Shown: positions 35,168 through 46,870 of the stretch, in pieces | Layout of the letters: every line of letters begins with the position of its first letter | How positions within the stretch are numbered: the stretch's first letter is position 1 | Assembly (NCBI GenBank): GCA_013397455.1 | Contig: VYZB01000219.1 | Coordinates: 1,168,040-1,232,039 of the forward strand | Length of the DNA stretch: 64,000 nt | Reading direction: 5' to 3' | Source: Crotophaga sulcirostris | Lineage: Eukaryota > Chordata > Aves > Cuculiformes > Crotophagidae | The notes under the pieces: model-generated | Told to the model about the DNA's origin: nothing | The model's input: only the letters and a program-made list of their open reading frames with translations | Databases searched by the model: none | Made by a program: the position numbers and the translations under genes

Positions 35168-35457
35168 CCTTATCAGGGAGTGCAGGGAGAGAATGAGGGG
35201 GAACGGTTTTGAGCTGAAAGAGGGGAGATTGAGATGAGGTCTTAGGAAGAAATGTTTTCCTGTGAGGGTGGGGAAGCCCTGACCTAGGTTTCCCAGAGAA
35301 GTGGTGGCTACCCCATCCCTGGAGATGTTCAAGGCCAGGTTGGATGGGGCTTTGATCCCCCTGATCCAGGTGGCAGGTGTCCCTGCTCATGGCAGAGGGG
35401 GTGGAACCGGACAGGCTTTACAGTCCCTTCCAACCCAAAGCATTCTGTGATTCTATT
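35168..35457 (+). mobile_element. CR1 type I, sense, about 290 bp
   Basis: 'ttatcagggagtgcagggag' through 'gaagaaatgttttcctgtga' to 'ccaacccaaagcattctgtg'. Intact 3' end. Confidence 0.9.
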
Positions 35458-35597
35458 AAATCCTCCTTTCCCTGGGACAGTAGAAGTCATTTTCCCTGCA
35501 TAAACTCATTTATCCTTCTTAGATAAAAATTACATGCAGTTTTGTTTTTGTTTGCAGTTGGTTCCTATACGAAAAACCTCGAAGTCTGCTGTGTAGT

Positions 35598-35780
35598 TCA
35601 CCATTACCCCTCACCCAGTCCCTGCACTCTCTAATCAAGAGCCCCTCCCAAGCTTTCCTGGAGCCCCTTTCAGTACTGGAGGCTGCTCTAAGGTCTCCCG
35701 ACAGCCTTCTCTTCTCCAGGCTGAACAACTCCAACTCTCTCAGCTTGTCTTCCTATAGGAGGTGCTCCAGCCCTCTGGGC
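35598..35780 (-). mobile_element. CR1 type I internal fragment, antisense
   Basis: 'ccctgcactctctaatcaag' to 'aggaggtgctccagccctct'. It lacks the 3' end and so was probably cut by a later deletion. Confidence 0.88.
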
Positions 35781-36765
35781 ACTTGCAACCGTTGTTTTGT
35801 GCTGTTCTTGTTTAGCGTGTGCATACTCTGTGACATCTTCTGCATCTTGTCTACTTGTGGAAATTATGTCTGGATTCCTCAGTGATCTTCATCTCTACAG
35901 GCACCTGTATTTCTTCATAAGAAATCATGAGCTTCTCTACTTTCTTCACTTTATGTTGTTTCATCCCCAAAGACAGCTCCTATTTTCCTAATCACTGCTG
36001 AAGGGACATGTGGGAAAAGATTCTTATCAGGAGAGACAACATCCAACAGATTGCAAACGATCACGGATTACACCATCTTGGTTTCAACATACCATTTCTG
36101 CCTGAGTTGTAATCTCAAACTTGTTCTCACCCTATTTCTTCTTTTCCAGCACCCATGTCTGGGTAAATTCTCTCTTAGGAAGTGCTGTTCAGGTCAGAGC
36201 AGTTGTGGCATGCCGCGTCAACCAGGTCACCTTCCTTAATTGTACAGAAGATCCCAGGGTAAACAGGGTACAGCTGTTTTTTCTTGCTGAGATTGAGTAA
36301 CAAGTACATTGCTACTCACTACAGCCTATGCCTTTAATCCTCTCAAGACCTTCTAAGAAGGAAGCTACTTGCTTCAGAGGTTGTCCAAAATAGCTTTAAT
36401 AATTTATTTGACAGTGACTTTCTTGTCTCACAGGATTATGTGGTGCACATATAAGATTGTCCTCAAGTTCTCCAAAGATCCTTGGCAGATCCTGGACATC
36501 TCTAGAGGAGTTATTTGGAGGAACCAAATTTCCCTGTTGGATTCTGATGGCTTTTTTCACCCTTTCTGTCCTTGAACTTTGATTGCATTATGTGATTGTG
36601 GAAAATCCAAGCAGGACAGTCGTTCTGAGTCAATGCCAAGGAGACAAAAAGCTTCATATTTGAGTAAGAAGGTGCCTTCTCTTGCAGAATATATAGATCC
36701 CTGTAGCTGTATGTGTGTTTCCTCCATTCCAGATTGGATTTTGTTTTTTTTAGTTTTCTGCTTAG
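35781..36765. other. Intronic single-copy DNA
   Basis: Nothing recognised. Moderately AT-rich. Confidence 0.4.
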
Positions 36766-36871
36766 AGAAGGCCAAGATGATCAAAGGGTTGGAGCATCTC
36801 CTGTACGAGGACAGGCTGAGAGAGTTGGGGTTTTTCAGCCTGGAGAAGAGAAGGCTGCGGGGGGACCTTAG
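36766..36871 (+). mobile_element. CR1 type I internal fragment, sense
   Basis: About 105 bp reading [20 protein letters not shown] in frame. Neither end of the element is present. Confidence 0.88.
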
Positions 36872-37239
36872 GCATTTACTGGTAATGGCACAGAGTTAGC
36901 TTGAATCCCACATCCCAGGTGGGAGCCCAGTCAAAAGCATTCCTCCAGGTCTCTACAACAAAGCAAAATGCTGCAGGGCACATCCGAAAAAAACCTGCAG
37001 ACTGAACATGTGCCTGGAACACTTTTTGCAAGACAAAAGGGACATTCAAAGATAATGCAAAAAAAAAAAAAGAATAGGTTTTAAGATCCAGAGACAGAGG
37101 AAGAGACAGGAAGTAAGTTTTTTTGTCCCATCTGCTGTCTGGAAGGAACTGAACAACAATAGCAGCGAGAACCTTAAAAAGAAGCTCACCACCAGACTGA
37201 CAGGAATCAAAAGACAGGAGGTAGTCGTCACCCAGTGCT

Positions 37240-37555
37240 GCTCTACAAGCGCCTGAAAGGAGGAGGTTGTGAGATGGGTGCTGGCCTCTTCTCCCACAGA
37301 AAAAGGGATACAACAAGAGGAAATGGCCTCAAGTTGTGTCAGGGGAGATTTAGATTGGTTATTAAGGAAAATTTCTTTAATGAAAGAGTGACGAAGCACT
37401 GGCAGAGGCTGCCCAGGGCAGTGGTGGAGTCTCCATCCCTGGAGGGGTTTAAAAAGCTTGTAGATGTGGCACTTCGGGATGTGGTTTAGCAGGCACAGTG
37501 GGGTTGGGCTGATGGTTGGACTGGATGAGCTTAGAGGTCTTTTCCAACATTAATG
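37240..37555 (+). mobile_element. CR1 type III, sense, second copy of the 16337 locus
   Basis: 'gctctacaagcgcctgaaag' through 'attaaggaaaatttctttaa' to gcttagaggtcttttccaac and attaatgattctgtgattct. It is 5'-truncated relative to 16337, and close to it in sequence, including the run into the same 3' flank. Confidence 0.9.
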
Positions 37556-37784
37556 ATTCTGTGATTCTAAGGGAGGGGCTGCTCATGACCTTGAAATTGC
37601 TCTGACTTGCAGATGTCCCTCCTGGTTCACAGAAGTCCTCTCCATCTCTTTACCCAGGATCTCACCCCACTGCATTGCTGACAAACAGCCCTGCAGACTG
37701 GTGGAGGGAGATAATGAGGAGCTCTGGGGACCTGAGACATGCAGGACTTACACTTCCAGTTAAGGGCATGTCCCCAAAGTTGCC
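37556..37784 (+). repeat. Non-CR1 block duplicated with its CR1 (copy 2)
   Basis: It matches 16711-16922 from 'agggaggggctgctcatgac' to 'agttgcc' with scattered substitutions and small indels. Similarity ends exactly where a short CR1 tail begins. Confidence 0.85.
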
Positions 37785-37842
37785 TGATCACAGGATGATC
37801 TTAGAGGGCTTTTCCAATCTTAACAATTCTATGATTCTATGA
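37785..37842 (+). mobile_element. Isolated CR1 3' tail capping the duplicated block
   Basis: About 50 bp: 'gatgatcttagagggctttt', then ccaatcttaacaattctatg and attctatg. Only the terminal part of a type III-like CR1 is present. Copy 1 has no such tail at this point. Confidence 0.8.
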
Positions 37843-38533
37843 AATCCATCTTAACATTGTGAGTGCAGAAGAGACCACTGGCCTGGGAGTCCTCTTCTGA
37901 GCCACCCATCTTCTCAAGGTGCTGTGATATTGCAGAGTGCACGCACAGCACAGTGCTAGGCAGTAGTAGCTCTGTTTGCATGTGATGGACACACATGCCT
38001 GTCATGTGTCTATGAAGACAATCAGTAGCAGTCACATTATCTCTGCGCCTGGTGCCACTATGGATGCCACTGAGTGCTGCTGGAGAGCTGCAGGCTATCA
38101 TCTGGACACATCCACACTACTAAAAGGTTGTTGTCAAACTGGTGATCATGCAGAGAAAAAATGATAAGAAGTAACAGAGGACTTGAAGTATAACCAGAAG
38201 TCTAGCAGAGGAGCAGAAGGAAAAAAAAAATTCCCCAGGCTGCCTTTGCAAGGGTTGCCAAAAAACCACACACATCCAAGATGTGACAGATGTTGCTGCT
38301 GCCCAGGAATGGGGCTGCAGGTCTGTGGTGGCGTTATAAGCAGATGGTGATGGTTGGGAGGAGCCCAAGGAAGGGTGGGAGGAAAGGAAGAGAGACCCAG
38401 CTGCTAAAATGTGTTGCCTTGGCTCCACTCACAGGAGGGGACTTGACTCAGCTTTTGAGTGTATCAAAGAGAACTTTAAACGTTGACTTGATTGCATATG
38501 ATCTATATGTAGGCATGAAGCGATGTGTCTTCT
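37843..38533. other. Intronic single-copy DNA
   Basis: Nothing recognised. Confidence 0.4.
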
Positions 38534-38842
38534 AATATCATATAATCATTTGGTTGGAAAAGACCTTTGAGATCATTGAGTCCAACCATGCCTGTCTACG
38601 GCTAAACCAGATCCCTGAGCACCTCATCCACTTATGGATGGGTGGTGGGGACTCCACCACCTCCCTGGGCAGCCTCTGCCACTGCCTGAGAACGCTTTCA
38701 GTGAAGAAATTTTTCCTAACATCCAATCTAACCCTCCCCTGGTACAAGCTGAGGCTGTTTCCTCTCACGTCATCAGCTGGGAGAAGAGACCATCACCCAC
38801 CTCACTTCAACCTTTCAGGCAGTTGTAGAAAGTGATGAGGTC
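38534..38842 (-). mobile_element. CR1 type II, antisense, about 310 bp
   Basis: 'aatatcatataatcatttgg', 'ggaaaagacctttgagatc' and on to 'gttgtagaaagtgatgaggt'. The minus strand shows RVRLDVRKNFFTESVLRQWQ. Confidence 0.9.
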
Positions 38843-40826
38843 TATTATTTCCATTGAATCATTGTAAAATCCAATGTAAGGCAATGGGAGCCAGAGCAGT
38901 TAAATCACAATTTATGTGTAGGCTTGTGAAACTGGGTGCAGAGAGGATCTACTACTGGAAGGGCTCACCAGGGGTGTCACACGCTTGCCACCATTTGTGA
39001 TCTGCTATCAAACCAGGTTTGCTGATTTGAAACAAAGGAATGCTCCCGCCCAGCCAATGGTGAAACACAGAAATCACAAGGCAAAATGTTATAGCCTGTG
39101 TGACACAGGGGTCAGACAATCTGCTCCTTCTGGCCTTACAATGCATCAATCTACCAATCTTTCTTGAAACAAAGCAAAATCCGGATTGAAAGGGCTTTAT
39201 TAAGTCCAGGAGTCAAACTCTGAAAATGGTACCTCAATCCATTTGCTCAAACTGTGCTGAGCTGTACAGAGGAGGTAAAGAGACCACAAGAAAAAGGCTG
39301 GTTTTGTCAGAAAAGCCTGTGGCTATCAACCAAGTGAGAAGGTTTTACATCTAGCTCTGCCACAAAGTCCCTAAACCAAACTGCTCACACCTCATACGTC
39401 AGCAGCTGCCCGGAGGCAGTAGATGCAGTCTCGGCTTCACCATCCAAGAGCAGCTGGAGACCTGCCTTGTGGCTTAGGAGCTCTGGGATCGTACGGCAGC
39501 TCTCACCTTCCAAAAAGAGCAGAGCGAGGAGCCGTCAGCTCATCCAGGGGGTCACCCAAAGCTAGCAGATGATTCAGAAATGCAGATTAGAGTTTTCTGT
39601 TTCATTCCCCATCTATGGTGGGATTTCTTCCATGGAAGGGGAGCTGTGAGGATAAACTCATTAACATCTGTGAAGTAGAAATACTACTGCACTAAGTGCA
39701 TTGTGGAAAGCTCATGAGATGATGGTTAATTACATATTCAGTGTGGGGTTGTAATGGCATGCATTAAAAATGGCATGGGGTCCCCACTTTAAATACTGCG
39801 GAGAAAACAAATTGAACATTTGCCCCTGCTCTGTGGGCTGAAGAACTCAATTCAGAAATTCTTCATCCAATATACCGTCATCTCAGGTACCTTTGTACCA
39901 CACAGGGACAGAGTGAAACAGTCTTTATATAACATTTCCTAAATTGCACGTATTTGGTCCTGTAATCTTACTAAATTCTCTCCGTCGTCAATGGGAAGAG
40001 GCTGGCACTTTCGTAATCCAAGCTCGGCACGCATTATGGCAGGGCAGATCCTCTGCAGAGCAGAATCACTCCCAGGCTCTTTCCAACTATAGCAAATCTG
40101 TGATACAGGGGGAGCAGATGTCTTCGGCGAAAGCAACGGGTGGCCAAGTGGGAGACTCAGCTCAGCTCCGTGTACCCCACCGAAGGGGATAACAGCATGG
40201 CAAAATGTTGGGGAGGAAACAGTGGGCAGCTAGGTAAAATATCAGGGATGACAAACGCCTGGGATGACTGAGGAGCTGGCTCATCAGTGCCAAGTTACTG
40301 GAGAAGTCTTCATGAGAAGCATCGTAATTCCTCCTGAAAAGGACCTGGCTCAGCCCCTGCAATACAGCATTTTACTGCAGTCTGCACAGTAAAAGGTGTC
40401 CAAAAAAGGAGGACACTGATATGTGTGTTAATCAAGTGAAGAACCATCTACAAAGAAAAGGCATGGATCTGTCTTCCAGTTGAAACGCTATAAATAGCCT
40501 TGCATACTTGCTTATCAGATTGGTTCGGCTGCAGGGATAATCTCCTGGAGAAAGCAATGGAAGCCCTGTTATGTTGGATATTTATAACCAGATGAAAGCC
40601 TAGAAAATGCACAGTCGTGTCAGTCTTGTGCTCGTGCCGCGAGATAGGGTGTGAGGGATCCAATTAGTCTCTTCAGTTTAATATAAGGTCAAGAATGGCT
40701 TAGCCTACCCAGCTTCACGAAAAAACAAAATCTGATCACTTTGAGGGGTTGGTGCTGCTTGAGCAGCTACAGAAGCCAAGACAAGGGCATGGTGACTATC
40801 CCCAGAAAGGTCACGGTGGTCCCACA
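38843..40826. other. Intronic single-copy DNA
   Basis: 2 kb with no exon or repeat recognised. 39540-39900 is AT-rich. Confidence 0.4.
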
Positions 40827-41068
40827 TAGAATCACAGAATGGTTTGGGTTGGAAGGGACTTTTACAGGTCATCCAGTCCAATCCCCCTGCAGGAGCAGGG
40901 ACTTCTTCAACCAGATCAGGTTGCTCAGAGCCAATCCAACCTCTGAATGTTTCCAGGGATGGGGCCTCCACTGCCTCCCTGGGCAACCTGTGCCAGTGCC
41001 TCCCCACTCTCACTGTAAAACATTTCTTCCTTATTCCCAGTCTAAATCTCCCCTCTGCTAGTTTAAAC
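40827..41068 (-). mobile_element. CR1, diverged type I relative (type V here), antisense
   Basis: 'catagaatcacagaatggtt', then 'ggaagggacttttacaggtc' and 'ccccctgcaggagcaggga', a different end from the main type I group. It ends near 'ctctgctagtttaaa'. The minus strand shows RFRLGIRKKCFTVRVGRHWH. Confidence 0.88.
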
Positions 41069-43435
41069 ATCACTAGAGATTTTTGCAGGAAGCAAGACAT
41101 GACCCTTCTCTGGACAAACAAGACAGAGAGGTCTTCTTTGTGCCACCAAGAGGTCTGTTGTACACTCCTTGGGTAGGCAGACCATGGGAAGCCAATTCTG
41201 ATGAACTGATCTAACACAACCAGTAACTCCTCATCTCCAAATTGTCTGGCTGGGTGCCAGGGTCCCCTAATAGTCTTGCTTAACACATCACAGCCCTGAC
41301 CCCAGCCCCTCCAGTTCGCTGAACTCCCTTTCCCTGATTATCTGCAGAGCACCAGGATCGACGAGAGTTAATGCTGGTGGATTCCCCAGAGCCTTGGCCT
41401 GCCATGGCCCCTGCACTGAACTGGGTTTATCAAGGTCAGGACAGCTGCTGGAGGCACCAGAGCCTGATTCCCAACCATGGCCACATGAAGGGAGCCAAGC
41501 GAGGACAGGCTGGGGGACAGCGAGGAGAACAGGGTTGCAGTTCTCCCCTGGGAGTCTCAGCACACGTCTGTATCACATGCGGATTGGTTCATGGATGGGT
41601 GTGTGGTGGTTTCTGTCCTCCTGGGCTGTGAACATACACAGGGTCTCCTGCGCAAAGGGAGGGAGCTGCCTAACTTATAGAGCAGCTTGGGGTTCGTGAT
41701 GCTGAGGGTACGGAGCCACTGCTCCAGGCAGTGTCCCCTAGCCTTATCCACATTGCCCAGCCAATAAACATCCCAAGAACTACAGGCAGTCCTCAGTCTC
41801 CTACTGCAGACCTTCCAGGTCCTCCTCTCACTCCTCTCTTTCTACTTTTAGCCCTGCTTCTCCCTCATCATCCCTGGGTTGTCTGTCACTCTCAGGAGCT
41901 CAGACTTTCCTCTTCCAGCCCCATCATCACCATATCCTTCATCACAGCCATGTGACATCTCCTTGCCCACATGCCCTTCAAGCTTCTCTTGCACCTCTTG
42001 ATACTCAAGGGCACTTGGGAAGTCCAGCACTACCGTCCTGGCACCATAACTTCAGGAACTTCTCCATACTGCTCTTCCCAGTTGACTAGTTGGTACTTTT
42101 GGGAAGAAAGTGATCTGCACAACACTCCTAGGCAGCAGGATGTCTCATATTGCAAGGGCAACCAATGGATTTGAGAACCCTGCCAGACCTGGCACCACCA
42201 TGCTCTGATTCAATGGTCATGGCATAGCATACTCCAGGGTTACTGCAAGAAATAACCTAGGAAGAATGAAGAGATGGTCCACTAGACCTGCAAGACCGCA
42301 AACTACCCTGGGCCCCATGCTTCGTTAACAAGGGGACCCAGCAGGTTTGCAGCTCCCTAGACCAGTTGAACACACTCTCAGCCATTTTCACACCACACAT
42401 GGACCTGTTCCAAAATCAAGGATGGTCCCATAAGTAGGAGCAGACTTCAGAAGGACCCTCTGCACCTCCTCTTTTTCCCTCCCCGAGGTTTCTATGAACT
42501 TGCCAGCTCTACTGTGACCTCCCCTCAGTACAAGAGCACAGAAGGCAGCAGATATAGGAAAGTAGGTGTTATGCACGCAGCCAGAGCCAAGTCCAAGGAA
42601 GCAACTTAAGCTGGTCAGAGAAGATAGCTTGGGGAGTGGGCTGGTTGAGGGCAGTCAGGCAGGCAGCACAGAGGCAGCACAAGGAGCAGAACTGGGGTTG
42701 AAGCTGCGCCAGGGCAGGGGAAAGCCAGCTCTCTTGTGGTGAGATAGCAGACACCTCCAGTGGGGTTCTCAAGTAAAGGTGGACCCGAACAGGAGGTGAC
42801 CTGAAGGGCCCAATGAAGGCAGGATATGTCACTCTCGGGTTTACCACCACCACATTCTCTGATCCTCCACTCCACGTATCATCTCATCCTAGACTGTACC
42901 ACTAGATCTGTTGTCCCTCTCTGCTCCCTGGAAAACTCCCATGGCACCACCACAGCACGGAGAGCTGCATCAGGCCCCAACCACCCCTACACCCCTGTCC
43001 TGCCATGGGGGCAGGCACCCATGGGTCCACCTGACTGCGGCACGCAAGCTGGGCTGGGTGTTGGCTGGGCTACAACACCCTATGCATGCCACCTGCACTG
43101 CCACCTCAGACCATCCCTTTGAGCCCACTGTTTACATCATGCCAAACCCATCCTCTTCCTCAGCTCTTCCCACTCCCTCATCTCCTGGCCTCCCCCAGAC
43201 TTCCTCCCCATCAGCCACTTCTCCCCTCCCCACCATATCCTTGCTGTTGTATTGCTTTGAGCCTTACCTCTTCTCCAACCTCCCAGCCCCACCAGACTTC
43301 AGCATGGCCAGCCTGTCCCAACTGAGCTCCTCATCCCATCTCACCCACATCAGGGCAGGTGCAGCATTGAAGATGGAGAGCTTTGGGTACGGGGTCCCCG
43401 GGGAGGGGGCAGGCACGCATGCCGCAAGCACCTAC
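41069..43435. other. Intronic DNA up to the penultimate exon
   Basis: No repeat or extra exon recognised. 43130-43320 is pyrimidine-rich on the plus strand, hence purine-rich in the transcript just downstream of the splice donor. Confidence 0.45.
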
Positions 43436-43436
43436 C
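43430..43436 (-). other. Splice donor after the penultimate PCDH1 exon
   Basis: The minus strand reads gagaatg|gtaggtgc, a good GTRRGT-type donor. It is the 5' end of the 28.4-kb intron. Using it leaves a single G that completes Asp with the next exon. Confidence 0.85.
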
Positions 43437-43655
43437 ATTCTCAGGGTGCTCCATCTCCCCGATGCTGCCGTCAGGCGTGGTGCGTTCGTAGTGGTCCTCA
43501 GGCAGAGCAAGCGGCCCGATGCGGGGCCCCGACGATGATTTGCTGCTTGGGGTCTCTGACTCCTCCAGCCCACTGTCGTAGTAGCTGTGCTGGGAGGGAT
43601 CCTGCAGGTCCTGAGCCTGGCTGGCTGCAGAGAACGTCACTCGGCGATGAGGTAA
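43436..43655 (-). CDS. PCDH1: Protocadherin-1, penultimate coding exon (cytoplasmic tail)
   Basis: This 220-nt internal exon encodes 73 residues plus the first base of the next codon. It begins LPHRRVTFSAASQAQDLQD and continues through HSYYDSGLEESETPSS, SSGPRIGPLALPEDHYERTT and PDGSIGEMEHPEN. RRVTF matches the protein-phosphatase-1 docking motif described for delta-1 protocadherins, so the exon probably carries a signalling contact. The acceptor is CAG at 43656-43658 after a pyrimidine tract, and the donor is GT at 43435-43434 (g|gtaggt). The exon starts in phase 0 and leaves one base, G, which joins AT of the last exon to make Asp, so MEHPEN-DLRPLPD reads through. The large upstream exons for the cadherin repeats and membrane segment are not in the window. 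If the donor is skipped, the frame runs about 28 codons into the intron before a stop at 43350. Confidence 0.92.
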
Positions 43656-43676
43656 CTGGCAGAGAAGAGAAAAGCT
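43656..43676 (-). other. Splice acceptor before the penultimate PCDH1 exon
   Basis: The minus strand reads gcttttctcttctctgccag followed by ttacctcatcgc, a strong pyrimidine tract and CAG. Translation starts in phase 0 with LPHRRVTF. Confidence 0.8.
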
Positions 43677-44523
43677 GTTGCATCACCCACCCAGCAGATG
43701 AAGGCAAAGGGTAGGGTCATCAAACCTGACCCCTAAGCAGAGGCAGAGCACTCCTGCCCAGCGCTCCCAACACCAGTGGAGTCCATCATCAGTCCCCCTC
43801 CAGCCAGCCAGCCAGACACAGCACCAAGCTCCACCCCAGCCAAGAGCACCCCATCAGACACCACCCCATGCATGGAGCTCACCTTGCATGGCCCCTACAC
43901 ATGCCCAAACCAGCAGCTGCCTCCACGACTCGTGCCCCAGCTTCCTCTTCCACCCAGAGACAATCCTGGGCAGATAACCTCTCCCATGATGGGCAGGCCA
44001 TGGAAAGGTCTCATCATCGTGCATCACTACTCCCTACCCCACCCTTCATCTGGGGACTCCACTTTGCCCTCAGACTTCTGGTGCTCTCAGAGATCCACCT
44101 CTCAGGTCAGCTCACCTCTCCCTAATGGGATCACTGCCCAGCACAGAGCTACGCTGACATCATCCCTCACCTTCCAGCCCCTGGCCTGACACCGTCTCTC
44201 ATCCTAAGAGGTTCTCCATCAAGGGTCACAATTGCTTCTTTTGTCTGCTTCTTAAACATTTCAAAGCCCCTACTTCACACTTCAGCCTCCTGCTTGGGAG
44301 GAGTTCCCTCCAAACAGTCATTAAGCTCCATCATTATCCTCCTCCAAATCCTCCCATAAAATCCTTCTTTGTTGTGATTATGGAGGAGTGGAAAGGGGAG
44401 CATAAGTTCATAGGGCAAGATCAGGATGATGAGTGCAGAAAATGAAACACAAACACCAAGAGAGAGAAAAATACACAAAATCACCCAGAAATGTAGGAAG
44501 GAGCCCAGAAAAGAAGCTGTTTT
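43677..44523. other. Intronic, C/A-rich single-copy DNA
   Basis: No exon or CR1. The C-rich composition explains the plus-strand proline-rich open frames. Confidence 0.4.
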
Positions 44524-45357
44524 ATAGAATCATGGAATGGTTTGGGTTGGAAGGGACTTTAAAGCCCAGCCAGTTCCATTCCCTGCCATGGGCAGGGACA
44601 CCTCCCACTGGATCAGGGGGATCAAAGCCTCATCCAACCTGGCCTTGAACAACTCCAGGGATGGGGCAGCCACCACTTCTCTAGGCAACCTGTGCCAGGG
44701 CCTCCCCACCCTCACAGCAAAACATTTCTCCCTAAAATCTCATCTTAATCTCCCCTCTTGCAGCTTAAGACCCTTCTACCTCATCCTATCCCTGCACTCA
44801 AGAGCCCCTCCCCAGCTTTCCTGGAGCCCCTTTCAGTACTGGGAGGCTGCTCTAAGGTCTCCCCTCAGCCTTCTCTTCTCCAGGCTGAACAACCCCAACT
44901 CTCTCAGCCTGTCCTCGTACAGGAGGTGCTCCAGCCCTCGGATCACCTCTGTGGCCTCCTGGACCTGTTCCAAAAGTTCCGTGTTCTTCTTATGTTGAGG
45001 ATTCCATAACTGGATGCAGGACTCCAGGTGAGGTTTCACCAGAGCGGAGAAGAGGGGCAGAATCCCCTCCCTCCCCTGCTGGTCCCACTGCTTTGGATGC
45101 AGCCCAGGACATTCTCATCCCCCAGCACCCCAAGTCCTTCTCCTCAGGGCTGCTCCGCCAAGCCTGTACCTGTGCTTGGGATTTACTGGACCCAGGTGCA
45201 GGACCTGGCACTTGGCCTTGTTGAACCTCATGAGGTTTGCACAGCCCCATCTCTCCAGTCTGTCCAGGTCTCTCTGGATCCACCCCTTCCCTCCAGGGTG
45301 TGAACCTGACCACACAGCTTGGTGCCGACAGCAAACTTGCTAAGGTTGCACTCAATT
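44524..45357 (-). mobile_element. CR1 type I, antisense, longest copy in the window (about 830 bp)
   Basis: It runs from 'atagaatcatggaatggttt' through the ORF2 C-terminus to 'gacagcaaacttgctaaggt'. The minus strand reads [20 protein letters not shown] and [20 protein letters not shown]. The segment at about 44830-45055 is nearly identical, inverted, to 50040-50265. Confidence 0.93.
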
Positions 45358-45529
45358 TATGGGGGATCTGAAGGTGATCAGGAGAGAGAGGAACCAAGAC
45401 ACCATCTGGGCTGAATATGTTTTTTGCTGATGCCTTTACTGAGTGGCAAACAGATGTCCCACACAGCTTACACCAATGAGGAAGGGGAAGGAATTGAGAC
45501 TAACAGAGGGAAGCAATACACAGGGAGCA

Positions 45530-46310
45530 TTTAGATGAGCTTGCTGCTTTTAGGTTGGTTGGACCTGATTAAATTCACCCCAGGTACTTTGAGACCTGAT
45601 TTAAGTAACTTCAGAGCTGTTAGGGCTTCTTTTTCTTTTTTTTTTTTTTCCCCTTTCTCATTTTTTATACTTTTTTGTTCTACAGAATTTGTAGAGAATC
45701 AGGGAGCTTCCAGAAGACTGGAGGTAAGCTAAAATAGTGCCTGTCTTTAAAGATGAGAAAAAAAGAAGAGCTGGAGAATTATAAAACAGTTAGCTTAATT
45801 TCAGTTCCTGGAAAAGTACTGAAACAGATGAAAGAACTCTTTGTAAGTACCTACAAGATAACAAGGAAATGAGTAACAGCCACTGTAGGTTTGTCACAAA
45901 CAAACATGTCAAGCCATTGAACTCCTTCCTTTGAAAAGACATCAGGCCTCGTGGATGGAGGAGGAGCGGTAAACACTATATCTTGACTTGAAGAAGTTTT
46001 CTGACACTATTTTAGACAAGATTCTCATAAGTAATGCAGGAAGACGACACAGGTGCAGCACAGCCCTGAGGTAACGCAGTGCAACTCACTGCAGGGTGGA
46101 TGTGAAGCGTTTAGGAAGTTGTATTCAGAAAGCAATTACCGCAGACAGGCCTTTCAGGTGGGACAATGTATCAACTGACAGCCTTTGGGTTGGATCCTGA
46201 GTCCATCACGACGAGCCTGTATTTTCATTAACCGCTTGGATGACAGATGCGGAATATATCTGTCACATTTGCACACTCAGGAAAAATAATCACCACGCCA
46301 GCAGCCGGCT
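45530..46310 (+). pseudogene. Ancient CR1/L3-like LINE, reverse-transcriptase fossil
   Basis: Broken frames on the plus strand retain the order of the CR1-clade RT domain: a 'FVENQGASRRLE' block (compare the GEVPEDW region), 'IVPVFKDEK', 'SLISVPGKVLKQM', a 'CQTNMSSH'-like KSCLTN region, 'GLVDGGGAVNTI' followed by the remains of LDFSKAFD, and 'IFINRLDDRCGIY' near LFNIFINDLD. It has many stops and frameshifts and resembles the old CR1 lineage shared by reptiles and birds rather than the young copies around it. Confidence 0.75.
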
Positions 46311-46448
46311 GGCTGAAGGATCGGGGGTTACAGCAGATCATGGGTTGCCCATCCGTCAGCAGTGTCAATCTCTCACCAAAAACTGCATCTATATTGGGAT
46401 GTGCAAACAGGCGTGTTGTCTTTGAGTAACACAGGGATCTGTCTGCTC

Positions 46449-46870
46449 ACAGAATCACTAAGGTTGCAAAAGACCTCTAAGCTCACCCAGCCCAACCATC
46501 AGCCCAACCCCAATGTGCTCACTAAACCATGTCCCCAAGTGCTACATCTGAGCATTTTTTGAACCACTCCAGGATGGAGACTCCACCAATGCCCTAGGCA
46601 GCCTCTGTCAGGGCTTCATCACTCTTTCAGGAAAGGAATTTCCTTCATATTCAATCTAAACCTCCCCTGGCAGAACTTGAGACCATTTTCTCTTGTCCTA
46701 TCCCTTGTTCCTTGGCAGAAGAGACCAGCACCTGCCTCACTACAACCTCCTTTCAGGCAGTTGCAGAGGGCAATGAGGTCTCCCCTCAGCCTCCTCTTCT
46801 CCAGACTAAACAGCCCCAGAGCCCTCAGCCGCTCCTCATAAGACCTGTGCTACAGAACCTTCTTCAGTCC
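46449..46870 (-). mobile_element. CR1 type III-like, antisense, about 420 bp
   Basis: 'cacagaatcactaaggttgc', then 'aaaagacctctaagctcac', 'ctccaccaatgccctaggca' and 'tctccagactaaacagcccc'. The 5' limit is uncertain, 46870-46930. Confidence 0.88.

Larger units (their letters stand above)
15078..43435 (-). other. PCDH1: PCDH1 intron (28.4 kb) between the last two coding exons
   Basis: It is bounded by matching donor and acceptor sites of compatible phase. I found no further conserved exon inside it. The content is mostly CR1 insertions of both orientations and several end types, two minisatellites (20899-21515 and 23239-23405), a CR1-associated duplication (16337-16922 and 37240-37784) and long single-copy stretches listed separately. 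Confidence 0.85.

Noticed and set aside
42911..43714. 267-codon open frame on the plus strand
   Set aside because: It is antisense to the real PCDH1 exon and C-rich intron; proline- and serine-rich shadow only.
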